A stretch of DNA of 64,000 bases from Gammaproteobacteria bacterium (lineage in GTDB: Bacteria; Pseudomonadota; Gammaproteobacteria; Pseudomonadales; Halieaceae), in the NCBI GenBank assembly GCA_030433415.1, contig JAUIMF010000010.1:1-64000 (forward strand), read 5' to 3'. Below are positions 31,164-40,224 of this stretch, piece by piece (position 1 is the first letter of the stretch; each line of letters starts with the position of its first letter). Below the pieces are notes generated by a model that worked only from the letters and a program-made list of their open reading frames with translations, did not search any database and was not told the origin of the DNA. The translations under genes and the position numbers were made by a program.

Positions 31164-32207
31164 TCAAGGCGCCGGAATGGTGTAGCGCCGGTGGATTTCG
31201 TCGATGGCCTGCAGCACGTCCTTGCCAAGCGTGACCTCGACGCTGCCAATGTTGCTTTGCAATTGCTCCATGGTCGTGGCGCCGATGATATTGCTGGTAA
31301 CAAACTGCTGCTGGTTGATAAAGGCCAGGGCCATCTGCGCAGGATCAAGCCCTGCTTCCCTTGCCAGCGCGACATAGGCGTCGGATGCTGCCTCTGCCTG
31401 GGGATTGGTGTAGCGCTGAAAGCGTTTGAACATCGTAATGCGCGCGCCATCGGGACGCGCGCCACCGGCGTACTTGCCGCTGAGCATGCCAAAGGCCAGG
31501 GGCGAATAGGCGAGCAGGCCCACCTGCTCGCGGATCGCCATTTCTGCCAGGCCGACTTCAAAGCTGCGATTAAGCAGGCTGTAGGGATTCTGGATCGAGA
31601 CCACCCGCGGCAGGTCCCGTTCCCTGGCCAGACGCAGATACTCCATGAGTCCCCAGGGAGTTTCGTTGGACAGCCCGATGGCGCGAGCTTTGCCCGACTT
31701 CACCACGTCGGCGAGCGTATCCAGGGTTTCTTCGATGGCAATGCAGTCCGTGTCGAAATGGCGGTAGCCCAGTTGACCAAAAAAGTTGGTCACGCGTTCG
31801 GGCCAGTGAACCTGGTAGAGGTCGACATAATCCGTTTGCAGGCGGACAAGGGACTCATCGATGGCCTGCATGATCTGTTCGCGATTCAGCCGAGGGCCAT
31901 TGCGTACATGCCCGAAATCTCCCGAGGGCGGACTGTGCCCCGTGACCTTGGTTGCCAGCACCACTTCGCTGCGGCGCCCGCTTTCGTTCAGCCAGCGTCC
32001 TACAATTCGTTCGGTTTCACCCTGGGTTTCTCTGCGGGGTGGCACCGGGTACATCTCGGCGGTGTCAATGAAGTTGATGCCCTGGTCAAGCGCATAGCTC
32101 AACTGCTCTGCGCCTTCGGCATAGCTGTTCTGCTCGCCAAAGGTCATGGTGCCCAGGCAGATGAGGCTGACCTGTACGTCGGTGTTACCCAGTTGACGGT
32201 AATACAC
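31164..32207 (-). CDS. Tas-like NADP(H)-dependent aldo-keto reductase
   Basis: A 347-residue aldo-keto reductase of the Tas/YghZ branch. Visible: MYYRQLGNTDVQVSLICLGTMTFGEQN, the catalytic D-x4-Y in FIDTAEMYPVPP, the Lys in VLATKVTGHS, the His in YVDLYQVHWPERV, and the cofactor loop near ATTMEQLQSNIGSVEV. Such enzymes reduce aldehydes or ketones with NADPH; the substrate is unknown. It starts 10 bases after the CDF transporter gene, so the pair is co-transcribed. Confidence 0.92.
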   Translation of the reverse strand: MYYRQLGNTDVQVSLICLGTMTFGEQNSYAEGAEQLSYALDQGINFIDTAEMYPVPPRRETQGETERIVGRWLNESGRRSEVVLATKVTGHSPPSGDFGHVRNGPRLNREQIMQAIDESLVRLQTDYVDLYQVHWPERVTNFFGQLGYRHFDTDCIAIEETLDTLADVVKSGKARAIGLSNETPWGLMEYLRLARERDLPRVVSIQNPYSLLNRSFEVGLAEMAIREQVGLLAYSPLAFGMLSGKYAGGARPDGARITMFKRFQRYTNPQAEAASDAYVALAREAGLDPAQMALAFINQQQFVTSNIIGATTMEQLQSNIGSVEVTLGKDVLQAIDEIHRRYTIPAP

Positions 32208-32217
32208 AGTGGCTTCC

Positions 32218-33153
32218 TTATTCTGTGCTGTGGGATTCGATCCAGCGCCGGCGTTCGCCCACGCCGGCGGGGTCCTGATGGATCACGATATCAGCATTGG
32301 GCAGTTGCGTGTGCAGCCGGCGCTCCACTTCATCGGCGATGGCGTGGGCGCGCTTCAGATTCAGTTCGGGGTTGAGTTCCAGATGCAATTGGATGATCTG
32401 TGCGCGACCTGAGCGGCGGGTACGCACATCGTGCACGCCGATCACGTCAGGATGCTCACGGGCGATAGAGATAATGACCTGCCGTTCCTCGTCGGGAAGC
32501 TCCCGGTCCAGCAACTCGTCCAGTGCATCGCGCAGAATATGGCGGGTGGACAGGAGCAGCCAAAGGGCGATCGCAAGGGCCAGGACGGGGTCGGCGAGGG
32601 GCATACCGCTGGCAGCGAGCCACAGTGCCAGGAGCGTCGCCAGATTGGCTGCCAGGTCTGAAGCGTAGTGCAGCGAATCGGCGCGAATGGCCGTTGAGTG
32701 GGTTTTGCGAATCACGTAGCGCTGCAGCAGGAGCAGTCCCGTGGTCGCGGCAAGAGAAAACAGGATGACGGCAATTCCGTTGTCGATGCTGGCAAGATCC
32801 CGGGGTTCACTGAAACGCTGAACCGCTTCCAGGCTCAGATAGGCGCAGGAGACAAGAATCAGCATGCACTGCAACAGCGCGGCGAGTGCCTCTGCCTTGC
32901 CGTGACCAAAGCGATGGTTGGCGTCTGCGGGTTTGAGTGCATAGCGTACAGCGAGAAGATTGACGATCGAAGCGCCCCCGTCCATCAGAGAGTCGATCAA
33001 CGAAGCCAGCAGACTTACCGCACCAGTATCGTGCCAGGCCCAGGCCTTGGCGAGCACCAGCGTCAGGGCGGTCAGTACCGACGCATAGGTAGCCAGGCGC
33101 AGCAAGTTCGCTTCGTCGTTGGCGTGGTGCTGCGAGTTCGGATTTGCTTGCAT
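32218..33153 (-). CDS. fieF: cation diffusion facilitator (FieF-type metal exporter)
   Basis: A 311-residue inner-membrane antiporter exporting Fe2+, Zn2+ or related ions. Six membrane helices; the transport-site aspartates lie in helix II (LIDSLMDGGAS) and the His-x3-Asp of helix V in LHYASDLAANLA. The H-R-F-G-H-G-K-A-E loop is typical of FieF. A cytoplasmic metal-sensing domain follows, ending VIHQDPAG. I used the Met at 33153 rather than the upstream extension. It is divergent from a TonB receptor, which may matter for metal balance. Confidence 0.93.
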   Translation of the reverse strand: MQANPNSQHHANDEANLLRLATYASVLTALTLVLAKAWAWHDTGAVSLLASLIDSLMDGGASIVNLLAVRYALKPADANHRFGHGKAEALAALLQCMLILVSCAYLSLEAVQRFSEPRDLASIDNGIAVILFSLAATTGLLLLQRYVIRKTHSTAIRADSLHYASDLAANLATLLALWLAASGMPLADPVLALAIALWLLLSTRHILRDALDELLDRELPDEERQVIISIAREHPDVIGVHDVRTRRSGRAQIIQLHLELNPELNLKRAHAIADEVERRLHTQLPNADIVIHQDPAGVGERRRWIESHSTE

Positions 33154-33314
33154 GGGGTCGGCAGTGTAGATCAGTGGGCCGACCACTGCACCGTCAATGC
33201 GGGTTCTGTGATGCCATGGGCAGCAAAAATCTGCCCACAAATGCCAGGCGGACTTTTATCCGGGCCGTCTGGCGCGTATCGTCCCCGGTCCTGATTCCCA
33301 AGGTTTGTGTCTCG
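33154..33314. promoter_or_regulatory. divergent region between the CDF gene and the TonB receptor
   Basis: 161 bases holding the start regions of two metal-transport-like genes. It contains an inverted pair ATGGGCAGCAAAAATCTGCCCA (16-22 base hairpin, arms TGGGCAG and CTGCCCA) at about 33216-33237. I see no clear Fur box, zinc box or cobalamin riboswitch. Confidence 0.35.
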
Positions 33315-35183
33315 ATGTTGCCCAGATGCGTCTCGGCGCTGATTTTGCTGCTACCGGTAGTGGTCCGCGCCGATGTGGGGCCCGTAACCGTACCGGTGCT
33401 GGAGGAGCTGCGAGTTGTCGGTTCCCGGGACACCTCGATGCTCGCGACCGGTGATTACGCACGGGTCATCGACGGCGAGGAGCAATTGACCCTGGGTCGC
33501 AGTGTCGCGGACTGGATCGCCCAGCTTCCGGGCGTCAGCCTGAATGGACAGGGCGGTTTACTGCAGGCCTACAGCGTGCGGGGCTTCAGCCGCGCCCGGG
33601 TGCGCACAGAAGTTGATGGCGTGCCCATTCTCTCGGATCGCAGGGCGGGGAACTCCGCGTCCTTCATCCCGCCAGACCTGCTGCAAAGCGTAGCCATCGA
33701 CAGCTCTGCGGCGTCGGCGTTGTATGGTTCTGGCGCCCTGGGGGGCGTGGTGCACATGCAGACAGTGCGAAGCGGGGGCACCGCGATCGAGGGGCAGGTG
33801 CGCAGCAACGATGAGCTTGCCGCATTGACTCTGGCGTCGGCGGACGAGCAGGGAACCCTGGCACTGAGCTTGCGGCGCGCGGCTAAGGCAGAAGCCCCCG
33901 ATGGACACGCATTGAATACGGGTTTTGAGCAGGCGGCCCTGTTGCTGCGCGGCACTTCCCAGTGGCGGGAGTTGGATATCAGCTACAGCTGGCTGCCCAG
34001 TGTGGGTCGCGACATAGGCCGCAGTAACAGCGCGTACCCCGACGTTCAGGTCAGCACGACACCGGAAGAGTTCCATAGCCTTGGGCGCGTGGAGCTGCGT
34101 TCCAGCGATCGGCTGTTGCGCCTGTATCACCACTATCAGGACTGGGATTCCGATGTGCAGCGCGAAACTCAGCGCAACCTGACGCGCTACCGCGGCCACA
34201 CCATCGGCGGTCTGTTTCTTGGTGGTCTCGACGAGCGAGGCGGATCCTGGGGAATCGAGTGGCTGGGGCGCCGCGACGTAGAGATTGCGGAGCGGGAGAT
34301 TACCGCAGTCGGAACACCGCTACCGGCCCAGCGCGTGGTAGACGGTGACGAAGACACCGTTGGGTTATTTATCGACCAACGCTGGCGGGCAGGGGACGTT
34401 GAAATAAAGGGTGCGCTGCGCCTTGATCATGTCTCGCAGCGAGCGACGGAGTCCGACCGGGAGCTTCAGCCGTCGGCCAGCCTTGGCTTGAACTACCACC
34501 GCCATGGTTGGACCGCGGGCGTGGAACTTGCGCGGGCGTTTCGTTTTCCTTCATTGAGCGAGCGCTATTTTCGGGGCACGACTCCACGGGGCGAGATACG
34601 CGGCAACCCGGACCTGGAGCCGGAGCTACGCCACAACCTGGAATTCAGTCTGCGCTACGACAGCGCTGGCGAATTCAGCGCGGCCTTCAGTGCTTACGCA
34701 AGTTCTCTGGATGACTATATCGAGCGTGTTGCCCTCACTGACACGCAGCTGAGCTACCAGAACGTTGACGAGGCAGAGCTTTGGGGTGTGGAACTGGATC
34801 TGCGCTGGAGCACGGGGGCGCTGGCCCATCAGCTCTCCTACCAATGGCAGCGTGGCGAGGACCGGTACGGCGAACCCCTGGCGGACCTCAATCCACCGGC
34901 GTGGCGCTACTACGCGAGCTGGAATCTGGCGGCGCTGACGCTGCGCAGTGATCTGAGCTATCGCCCATCGCGCCACCGGTCTGGCGGTGGCGAACTGCCC
35001 CTGGATGATGCAGTGGTGTGGGGGCTGGCGGTGGCAGTGGAGGGCGCGGGAGGCTTCTCGTGGGAGCTGCAACTGAATAACGTACTGGATGAGACCTATC
35101 GCGGCAGCGCCGACAGCCTGGCGCCGCTGCAGCCAGGGCGTTCTCTGTCCCTGGTGTTGCGCTGGGCGGCAACGGGAGCATGA
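33315..35183 (+). CDS. TonB-dependent outer-membrane receptor
   Basis: A 622-residue outer-membrane receptor. Residues 1-20 are a signal peptide ending V-V-R-A; a TonB box candidate is E-E-L-R-V-V-G near 30; the plug follows, with LPGVSLNGQGG, VRGFSRARVRTEVDGVPIL and ALYGSGALGGVVHMQT; a 22-strand barrel occupies 150-622 and ends in L-V-L-R-W. The length is like BtuB or haem receptors, but no residue set fixes the ligand. The start at 33315 is set by the signal peptide. The stop overlaps the ATG of an ATP-grasp gene (ATGA), so the two products are made together. Confidence 0.9.
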   Translation: MLPRCVSALILLLPVVVRADVGPVTVPVLEELRVVGSRDTSMLATGDYARVIDGEEQLTLGRSVADWIAQLPGVSLNGQGGLLQAYSVRGFSRARVRTEVDGVPILSDRRAGNSASFIPPDLLQSVAIDSSAASALYGSGALGGVVHMQTVRSGGTAIEGQVRSNDELAALTLASADEQGTLALSLRRAAKAEAPDGHALNTGFEQAALLLRGTSQWRELDISYSWLPSVGRDIGRSNSAYPDVQVSTTPEEFHSLGRVELRSSDRLLRLYHHYQDWDSDVQRETQRNLTRYRGHTIGGLFLGGLDERGGSWGIEWLGRRDVEIAEREITAVGTPLPAQRVVDGDEDTVGLFIDQRWRAGDVEIKGALRLDHVSQRATESDRELQPSASLGLNYHRHGWTAGVELARAFRFPSLSERYFRGTTPRGEIRGNPDLEPELRHNLEFSLRYDSAGEFSAAFSAYASSLDDYIERVALTDTQLSYQNVDEAELWGVELDLRWSTGALAHQLSYQWQRGEDRYGEPLADLNPPAWRYYASWNLAALTLRSDLSYRPSRHRSGGGELPLDDAVVWGLAVAVEGAGGFSWELQLNNVLDETYRGSADSLAPLQPGRSLSLVLRWAATGA

Positions 35184-36049
35184 CGATGCAGCGATGCGCT
35201 TTTCTTACGCTCGAAGAACCGCTGGACTTCTACATCTATGATCGACTGCTCGTCGAGCCCTTTGCGCAGCACGGTTGGGAAGTCAGCGAAGTACCCTGGA
35301 GCAGGCCCGGAATGGACTGGTCAGCGTTCGATGCGGTGATTGTTCGCTCCACCTGGGATTACCAGAACCACCTACCGACTTTTTTGCGGACGCTGGAAGC
35401 CATCGAGGCGAAGACGCGGCTGTTCAATTCCCTCGCCACCTGTCGTTGGAACAGTAACAAACGGTACCTTGCCGATCTGGAGCAGCGGGGCGTTCCCATC
35501 GTGCCCACGCGTTGGCCCGAGCGCCTGGATGCTGCGCAGATCGATGCCGGGTTTCAGCATTTTGGTGTTGAGCGCCTGGTGGTCAAACCCCTGGTCGGCG
35601 CGAATGCAGACAATGCCTTTGTGCTGCATCGCGGCGACGCTGCTTCCTGGAATGAGGCGATGCGGGTGTACCACGACCAACCGCTGATCATGCAGCCGTT
35701 TCTTGAGCGCATCTGTGACGAGGGAGAGTTCTCACTGTTCTACTTTGGCGGCGAATTCAGCCATGCGATCTGCAAGCGGCCCGCCGCCGGCGATTTTCGC
35801 GTGCAGGAGGAGCACGGTGGGCAGATCATTCCCTGGGAGCCGTCGGCGGCGCTGCGTGTTGCCGGGGATCAGGCGCTGGCTGCATTGAACGAAACGTTGC
35901 TGTACGCCCGCGTTGATCTGGTCAGTCACGAGGGCGGCTGGCGATTGATGGAAATGGAGTTGATCGAGCCGTCGCTTTATTTCGAGCAATGCGAGCAGGC
36001 TCCGGAGCGCTTTACGCGAGAGTTTCTCAAGCTTACTCGCGCGCAATAA
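35180..36049 (+). CDS. ATP-grasp domain ligase of unknown substrate
   Basis: A 289-residue ATP-grasp protein of the RimK/DcsG-like type. It begins RCAFLTLEEPLDFYIYDRLLVEPF; then VIVRSTWDYQNH (a pre-grasp signature), SLATCRWNSNKRYLADLE, the ATP-binding LVVKPLVGANADNAF, FLERICDEGEFSLFYFGGEFSHAICKRPA and the metal-binding VDLVSHEGGWRLMEMELIEPSLYFE. ATP-grasp enzymes join a carboxylate to an amine or thiol through an acyl phosphate. The close coupling to a TonB receptor suggests an imported or secreted small molecule, which is inference. The gene ends 17 bases inside the convergent channel gene. Confidence 0.85.
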   Translation: MTMQRCAFLTLEEPLDFYIYDRLLVEPFAQHGWEVSEVPWSRPGMDWSAFDAVIVRSTWDYQNHLPTFLRTLEAIEAKTRLFNSLATCRWNSNKRYLADLEQRGVPIVPTRWPERLDAAQIDAGFQHFGVERLVVKPLVGANADNAFVLHRGDAASWNEAMRVYHDQPLIMQPFLERICDEGEFSLFYFGGEFSHAICKRPAAGDFRVQEEHGGQIIPWEPSAALRVAGDQALAALNETLLYARVDLVSHEGGWRLMEMELIEPSLYFEQCEQAPERFTREFLKLTRAQ

Positions 36050-38072
36050 CCAGTGCCTGGTCCCCTTCGCCCACAATGGTTTCCATGCCTGGGGCGAGTA
36101 GTGTGACCATGCTGTCATCGGCCTGCTTCTGCAGAATGCCCATGGCGGTTTCGCCACGCTCTGCACAGGCCTGGACCAGGCTGCCGAAGGCGCAACCGGC
36201 CTCGTGCGTCGCCACGTCCCGGGCGTAGACCTCATATTGCCCGTAATCGAGAATCTCGCGGTACAGCTCTTCGAGGCGGGGATCCACGCAGATCTGGGCG
36301 ATGAATCCACTGACGTACTCGTCGCCAACGATCACGTCACCAGCGAGCTGTTTCTGGCGCAGGATATTGCGGTTGCGGGGATCGCGTACCTCGGCCACAA
36401 GGCTCGTGTGCTCCAGTTTCTCCTGCCAGTGAAAGTCATCGCGAAAAGCGCGCAGCATTACCAGCACCAGCGTGACCCGGGCATCCACCTCGGGGTCATC
36501 GATATGCAGATCCTCGGCGAGCAGAATGATGCTGTCGTAGGCGGGCTGTTCTTCGAGCAGGGAGCCGAGGGTTTCCCAGCTGGTGTAATCACCCCGGTGC
36601 AGATTCAGATTGATGTTCTCGGTGTGCGTCGCCACGTCGGGCAGGTCGTTCTCATCGAGTACGTCAATGGTCAGGCGATGTCCCGCGTACTGTTCGATGT
36701 AGTCTGCCAGTTGCTCGATCACCACGGTAAAGCGGCGATTGACCCCGAGAATGAGCACGCGACTGTCTGGCGTGGCTGAGGGCACCGATAGGCCACAGTT
36801 CGCGGGATAACTGTCATCCACTCCCTCAAGGGGGCGCCGGCTGAATGCCTGCTGGTCGCCCAGCACCAGATACTGCGTGTTGTCATCCAGCGCGGACCAG
36901 TCGGCGGGGTCAAAGCTGAACTCGCCGTCGCGGAAGATGCCCATGACCAGGCCTTCCTGCATACGGCTGCTGAGGAACACCGGTCGCGACGCGGGAGATT
37001 GCTCCAGCATGCGATGCCATACGTCCTGCCAGTTCCTGTCGGGTTGCCAGAGGAACATCTCGCGGCCCTGGAAGGAAAAGAGCTCGTCGTAAATCCCACT
37101 GAGGAACGGCTGTACCGCACATTGCACCAGCACCCGGCTGACAATCTGGTCCGGGTTGACCGCCGTCATGTCGTTCAGGGATTTGAGTTCACCCGGTACG
37201 GGCAGATAGCTTCGCAGGCCACGTTTTTCGAGTTGTTCTTCGTAGTAGTTCACCCAGGCGTCGCGCCGGGGGTCTACGCGCATGGCGTAGAACGCGTGGC
37301 TGCGAAACTGTTCCGAGGTGAATTCGACGACCGTGGCAAAGCGCTTTGCTCCCGCGTCGGGGCTGACGTGTGCGCGCTCAATGGAATAGAGCGTGCGTAT
37401 CTGCGCCACATCCACCGCTCGCACAGACACGCCGGACTGCTCCGCCAGCAAAATGAAGCGGGAGGCATCGCCCGCCGACACGCGGTTCAGGTCGTGATCT
37501 ACGCCCGCGTGACCCTGGCGATACACCACATTGCCGCGGGCGATATGGGCGGCGCGTCGTCCCTCTCGCTGGGCTATGGGGTCAAACACCCGGCGCTCGA
37601 GTTGTTTCTCGGCGTCTTCTTTAACCAGCGGGGCGAGGATGGCGATCTGATGTCGGGTGCTTGCGTGAAGCAGGTCGGCCACCAGCGTGAAAACGCGTGT
37701 ATTCCAGCCCACGATGACAATGTGGTCGCTGAACGCCACCGGCGCGCCGCCCTCGTGCAGGTTCTTGAGGCCGGAGGCGATCATGCTGGTGAGGATACCC
37801 ACGATGCCGGCAACAAAAATGATCATGCCCAGCACCGTGAACAGCGTGCCGAGAATCGCCGAGATCGGCGTATCGTCGTCGCCCAGGTAACCGGGGTCAC
37901 TGAGGTGAAGGAAGGTCCACCAGATGGAGTCCCAGAGATTGCCGCCAGTGCCCGTGATGAACACGACAAAACCACCGACCACAGACAGGCCGATGAGCAG
38001 GAGTAACAGCCCCGCCAGCAATAACAGGTGAGGACGCCCCTTTTCGAGGCGGTAACGCCATTGGTTCAACAT
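36033..38072 (-). CDS. CASTOR/POLLUX-type ion channel with RCK (TrkA-N) domains
   Basis: A 679-residue ion-channel-like protein. Two hydrophobic helices frame a pore segment: about 16-40 and 77-100, with a re-entrant SIWWTFLHLSDPGYLGDD between them, similar to plant CASTOR/POLLUX and unlike the T-V-G-Y-G filter of K+ channels. A RCK/TrkA-N fold follows (HIVIVGWNTRVFTLVADLL), and a second one near 430 (RVLILGVNRRFTVVIEQLADY). The C-terminal part may be a further RCK lobe. Plant relatives conduct Ca2+ or K+ at nuclear membranes; selectivity in bacteria is not known. It runs convergently into the ATP-grasp gene, overlapping by 17 bases. Confidence 0.87.
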   Translation of the reverse strand: MLNQWRYRLEKGRPHLLLLAGLLLLLIGLSVVGGFVVFITGTGGNLWDSIWWTFLHLSDPGYLGDDDTPISAILGTLFTVLGMIIFVAGIVGILTSMIASGLKNLHEGGAPVAFSDHIVIVGWNTRVFTLVADLLHASTRHQIAILAPLVKEDAEKQLERRVFDPIAQREGRRAAHIARGNVVYRQGHAGVDHDLNRVSAGDASRFILLAEQSGVSVRAVDVAQIRTLYSIERAHVSPDAGAKRFATVVEFTSEQFRSHAFYAMRVDPRRDAWVNYYEEQLEKRGLRSYLPVPGELKSLNDMTAVNPDQIVSRVLVQCAVQPFLSGIYDELFSFQGREMFLWQPDRNWQDVWHRMLEQSPASRPVFLSSRMQEGLVMGIFRDGEFSFDPADWSALDDNTQYLVLGDQQAFSRRPLEGVDDSYPANCGLSVPSATPDSRVLILGVNRRFTVVIEQLADYIEQYAGHRLTIDVLDENDLPDVATHTENINLNLHRGDYTSWETLGSLLEEQPAYDSIILLAEDLHIDDPEVDARVTLVLVMLRAFRDDFHWQEKLEHTSLVAEVRDPRNRNILRQKQLAGDVIVGDEYVSGFIAQICVDPRLEELYREILDYGQYEVYARDVATHEAGCAFGSLVQACAERGETAMGILQKQADDSMVTLLAPGMETIVGEGDQALVIARE

Positions 38073-38362
38073 GGGTTCAATACGGGCTCAACATGAATGT
38101 CAGACTGCGCTTATGGTCGTTAGTCGTCTGATGCGCAAGGTTACTATCCCCAATGGTGCTGGGTCACGCCCCCATGCCATATAGCAGCGTTACTTCGACT
38201 TTGATGGCGTTCCAGTTCATCCGCAATTGAGTGTGTTCCAGTTCACGCGACAAGTTTGTGTAATACCCAATTTGTCTCAAAACTGATCTAAATCTATTTT
38301 TTGTCGTGACTCTGGTCTGTTTTGGTGAGAAGGTTTGCTAAACCCGCAAGCAAGGGGTAGCT
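38073..38362. promoter_or_regulatory. divergent region between channel and chemoreceptor genes
   Basis: 290 bases with no gene. GTTCCAGTTCA occurs twice as an 11-bp direct repeat (38209-38219 and 38235-38245), centres 26 bases apart, which could be operator half-sites. The last 80 bases are AT-rich (TTTGTGTAATACCC..., AAATCTATTTTTTG), as expected of a promoter for the chemoreceptor. Confidence 0.5.
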
Positions 38363-40024
38363 ATGGGTGTGTTCGAACGTCTGGCCTCCATGACGATCCG
38401 CCAGAAGATCTACGGGGGCCTGGTGCTTGTCGGCGCGGTGACCGTCGCGATTTCTCTTTTGCTCACCTATCGGGCAGAGCGCGATCTGTCTGATGAACTG
38501 ATCCGGCAGATCCTCAAAAACAATGCCGAAGTCTACTTCGACTCGATCAATACGATGATGCTCAACGGCACCATTGGTCAGCGCAGTGTACTGCGCGAAA
38601 AGCTGCTACAGCAGGATGGAATCGAAGATGTGCGACTGGTGCGCAGTCATTTCATTAACGATGTTTTTGGTCCCGGCAACGAAGGTCAGGCGCCCATCGA
38701 TGAAGTCGATGAACTGGGTCTTCAGGGTGGCAGTCATTTTCTCTATTCACGGAACGAGAATAACGATCGCCTGCTGACCTACCTGATGCCCGTAGTGGCC
38801 AGCAAGGACTACCGCGGCACCAATTGCCTGATGTGCCACGTGGTCGAGGAGAACTCGATTCTCGGTACCATGCGGCTGACCTACAATCTAAGAGAAACCG
38901 ACGAAAAAACACAAAAAAGCCTGTTGACGGCAGGATCGATTCAACTCGCGCTGCTGACCTTTGGCTTTATTTGCCTGGGTGTGCTGGTCAACCGGGTTGT
39001 GGTGCGACGCCTGCAGAATCTGAAGGACCGCCTGGTGGCGGTGCAGGAATCCCAGGACCTGACCGAGACATTCCAGCCTCATGCGCGGGACGAACTCGGG
39101 GACGTTACTGAGGCCCTGGGGGCGGTTTTTTCCAGTTTTCGCGATAGTTTGCGCAGCGTTCAGCAGCAGACCGATTCACTGTTGGGGTCTGTCGAAGAAG
39201 TCGTGCGGATTTCGTCAGCGACGGAGCGCATTGTGGTTTCCCAGAAAGGCAGTACCGAAAGCGTCGCTGCGGCGATTGGGGAACTGGATGCCCATGCCCA
39301 GCGCGTAACGGCGAGCACGGAAGCTGCGACGGCGAAATCTGTTGAAGCCGATAGCCTGGCCCGCTCCGGCGTGGAAGTTGCCGCTACGGCGGACCAGAGC
39401 ATCCAACGCATGCACGTGAGCATTACGGATTCGGTGAATACCATCAATGCGCTGAGCGACCAGACCCGCGAGGTCGCCGAGGTCCTGGATGTGATCAGCG
39501 ATATTGCCGAGCAAACCAATCTGCTGGCACTCAATGCTGACATCGAAGCGGCCCGGGCCGGCGTGCAGGGCCGGGGCTTTGCCGTGGTAGCCGGTGAAGT
39601 GCGCAGCCTGGCAACCAGTACTCGCGAGTTTGTTGAAAAGGTCCATGAGACCATGCGCAGTCTGCGCGAGTCTGCCAACCGTGCGATGGAAACCATGGAA
39701 CAAACCACGGGGCAGGCACAGCAGGTACAACAGGATATCGACGGTCTGGCCTCGGCGCTGCGCACCATTAACGAGTCTGTAAGTGAGATCGAAACGCTCA
39801 ACGAACAGATCAATCACGCCGCGGCGCAGCAGAATGAAGCGACCGATGGCATCAGTGCCAGCATTGCGACGATCCGCTCGGACTCCGAAGAGTCGGCAAA
39901 CGACGCCATCAAGGGCCTGGCCGTGAGCGAGAAACTCGAGCAGGTGGTACGGCAACTGAAGCTGCAGGTCGAGCAGTTCCGCATCGACGCGCATGGGCCC
40001 TTGAGAGATCGGGATCAGTCCTGA
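38363..40024 (+). CDS. methyl-accepting chemotaxis protein with a periplasmic haem-c site
   Basis: A 553-residue chemoreceptor. Helix 1 at about 17-36, a periplasmic domain at 37-188, helix 2 at 189-212, a HAMP-like linker and a signalling coil. The periplasmic domain contains C155-L-M-C-H159, a c-type haem attachment motif, in the context [10 protein letters not shown]. The cytoplasmic hairpin tip reads [19 protein letters not shown] and then [15 protein letters not shown], with Asp and Gly where Ala and Asp are usual. There is no C-terminal CheR-binding pentapeptide. Haem-c chemoreceptors are known from Geobacter; redox, NO or O2 are likely signals by inference. Confidence 0.92.
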   Translation: MGVFERLASMTIRQKIYGGLVLVGAVTVAISLLLTYRAERDLSDELIRQILKNNAEVYFDSINTMMLNGTIGQRSVLREKLLQQDGIEDVRLVRSHFINDVFGPGNEGQAPIDEVDELGLQGGSHFLYSRNENNDRLLTYLMPVVASKDYRGTNCLMCHVVEENSILGTMRLTYNLRETDEKTQKSLLTAGSIQLALLTFGFICLGVLVNRVVVRRLQNLKDRLVAVQESQDLTETFQPHARDELGDVTEALGAVFSSFRDSLRSVQQQTDSLLGSVEEVVRISSATERIVVSQKGSTESVAAAIGELDAHAQRVTASTEAATAKSVEADSLARSGVEVAATADQSIQRMHVSITDSVNTINALSDQTREVAEVLDVISDIAEQTNLLALNADIEAARAGVQGRGFAVVAGEVRSLATSTREFVEKVHETMRSLRESANRAMETMEQTTGQAQQVQQDIDGLASALRTINESVSEIETLNEQINHAAAQQNEATDGISASIATIRSDSEESANDAIKGLAVSEKLEQVVRQLKLQVEQFRIDAHGPLRDRDQS

Positions 40025-40029
40025 GCGAC

Positions 40030-40224
40030 TTAATCGGGAAAGCGCTCTTTGCACTGCCGCACGATGTCTTTTACCCCGTCAACGGTGGATGGCTGTAGTG
40101 CATCGGTCATTTTCTCAACGCAATCCGTGCGCTGCTCTGATGCGTCAGGACCCAGCAGGTACATTCCCAGGGCTGTTGCCCCGGCGGTGAGCAACACGGT
40201 TAGCAATATGGCAAAAGCGGGCAC
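40030..40224 (-). CDS. tiny single-helix membrane protein
   Basis: 64 residues: one N-terminal helix (ILLTVLLTAGATALGMYLL) and a short soluble tail with two Cys (T-D-C-V-E-K, R-Q-C-K-E-R). GTG start that overlaps the upstream gene's TAG by one base. The G-M-Y-L-L-G-P-D-A segment is repeated in the upstream gene, so the two may be related. No known family recognised. Confidence 0.65.
   Translation of the reverse strand: MPAFAILLTVLLTAGATALGMYLLGPDASEQRTDCVEKMTDALQPSTVDGVKDIVRQCKERFPD

Noticed and set aside
33154-33314. Cobalamin riboswitch before the TonB receptor
   Set aside because: The conserved B12-box bases were not found; only a simple hairpin is visible.
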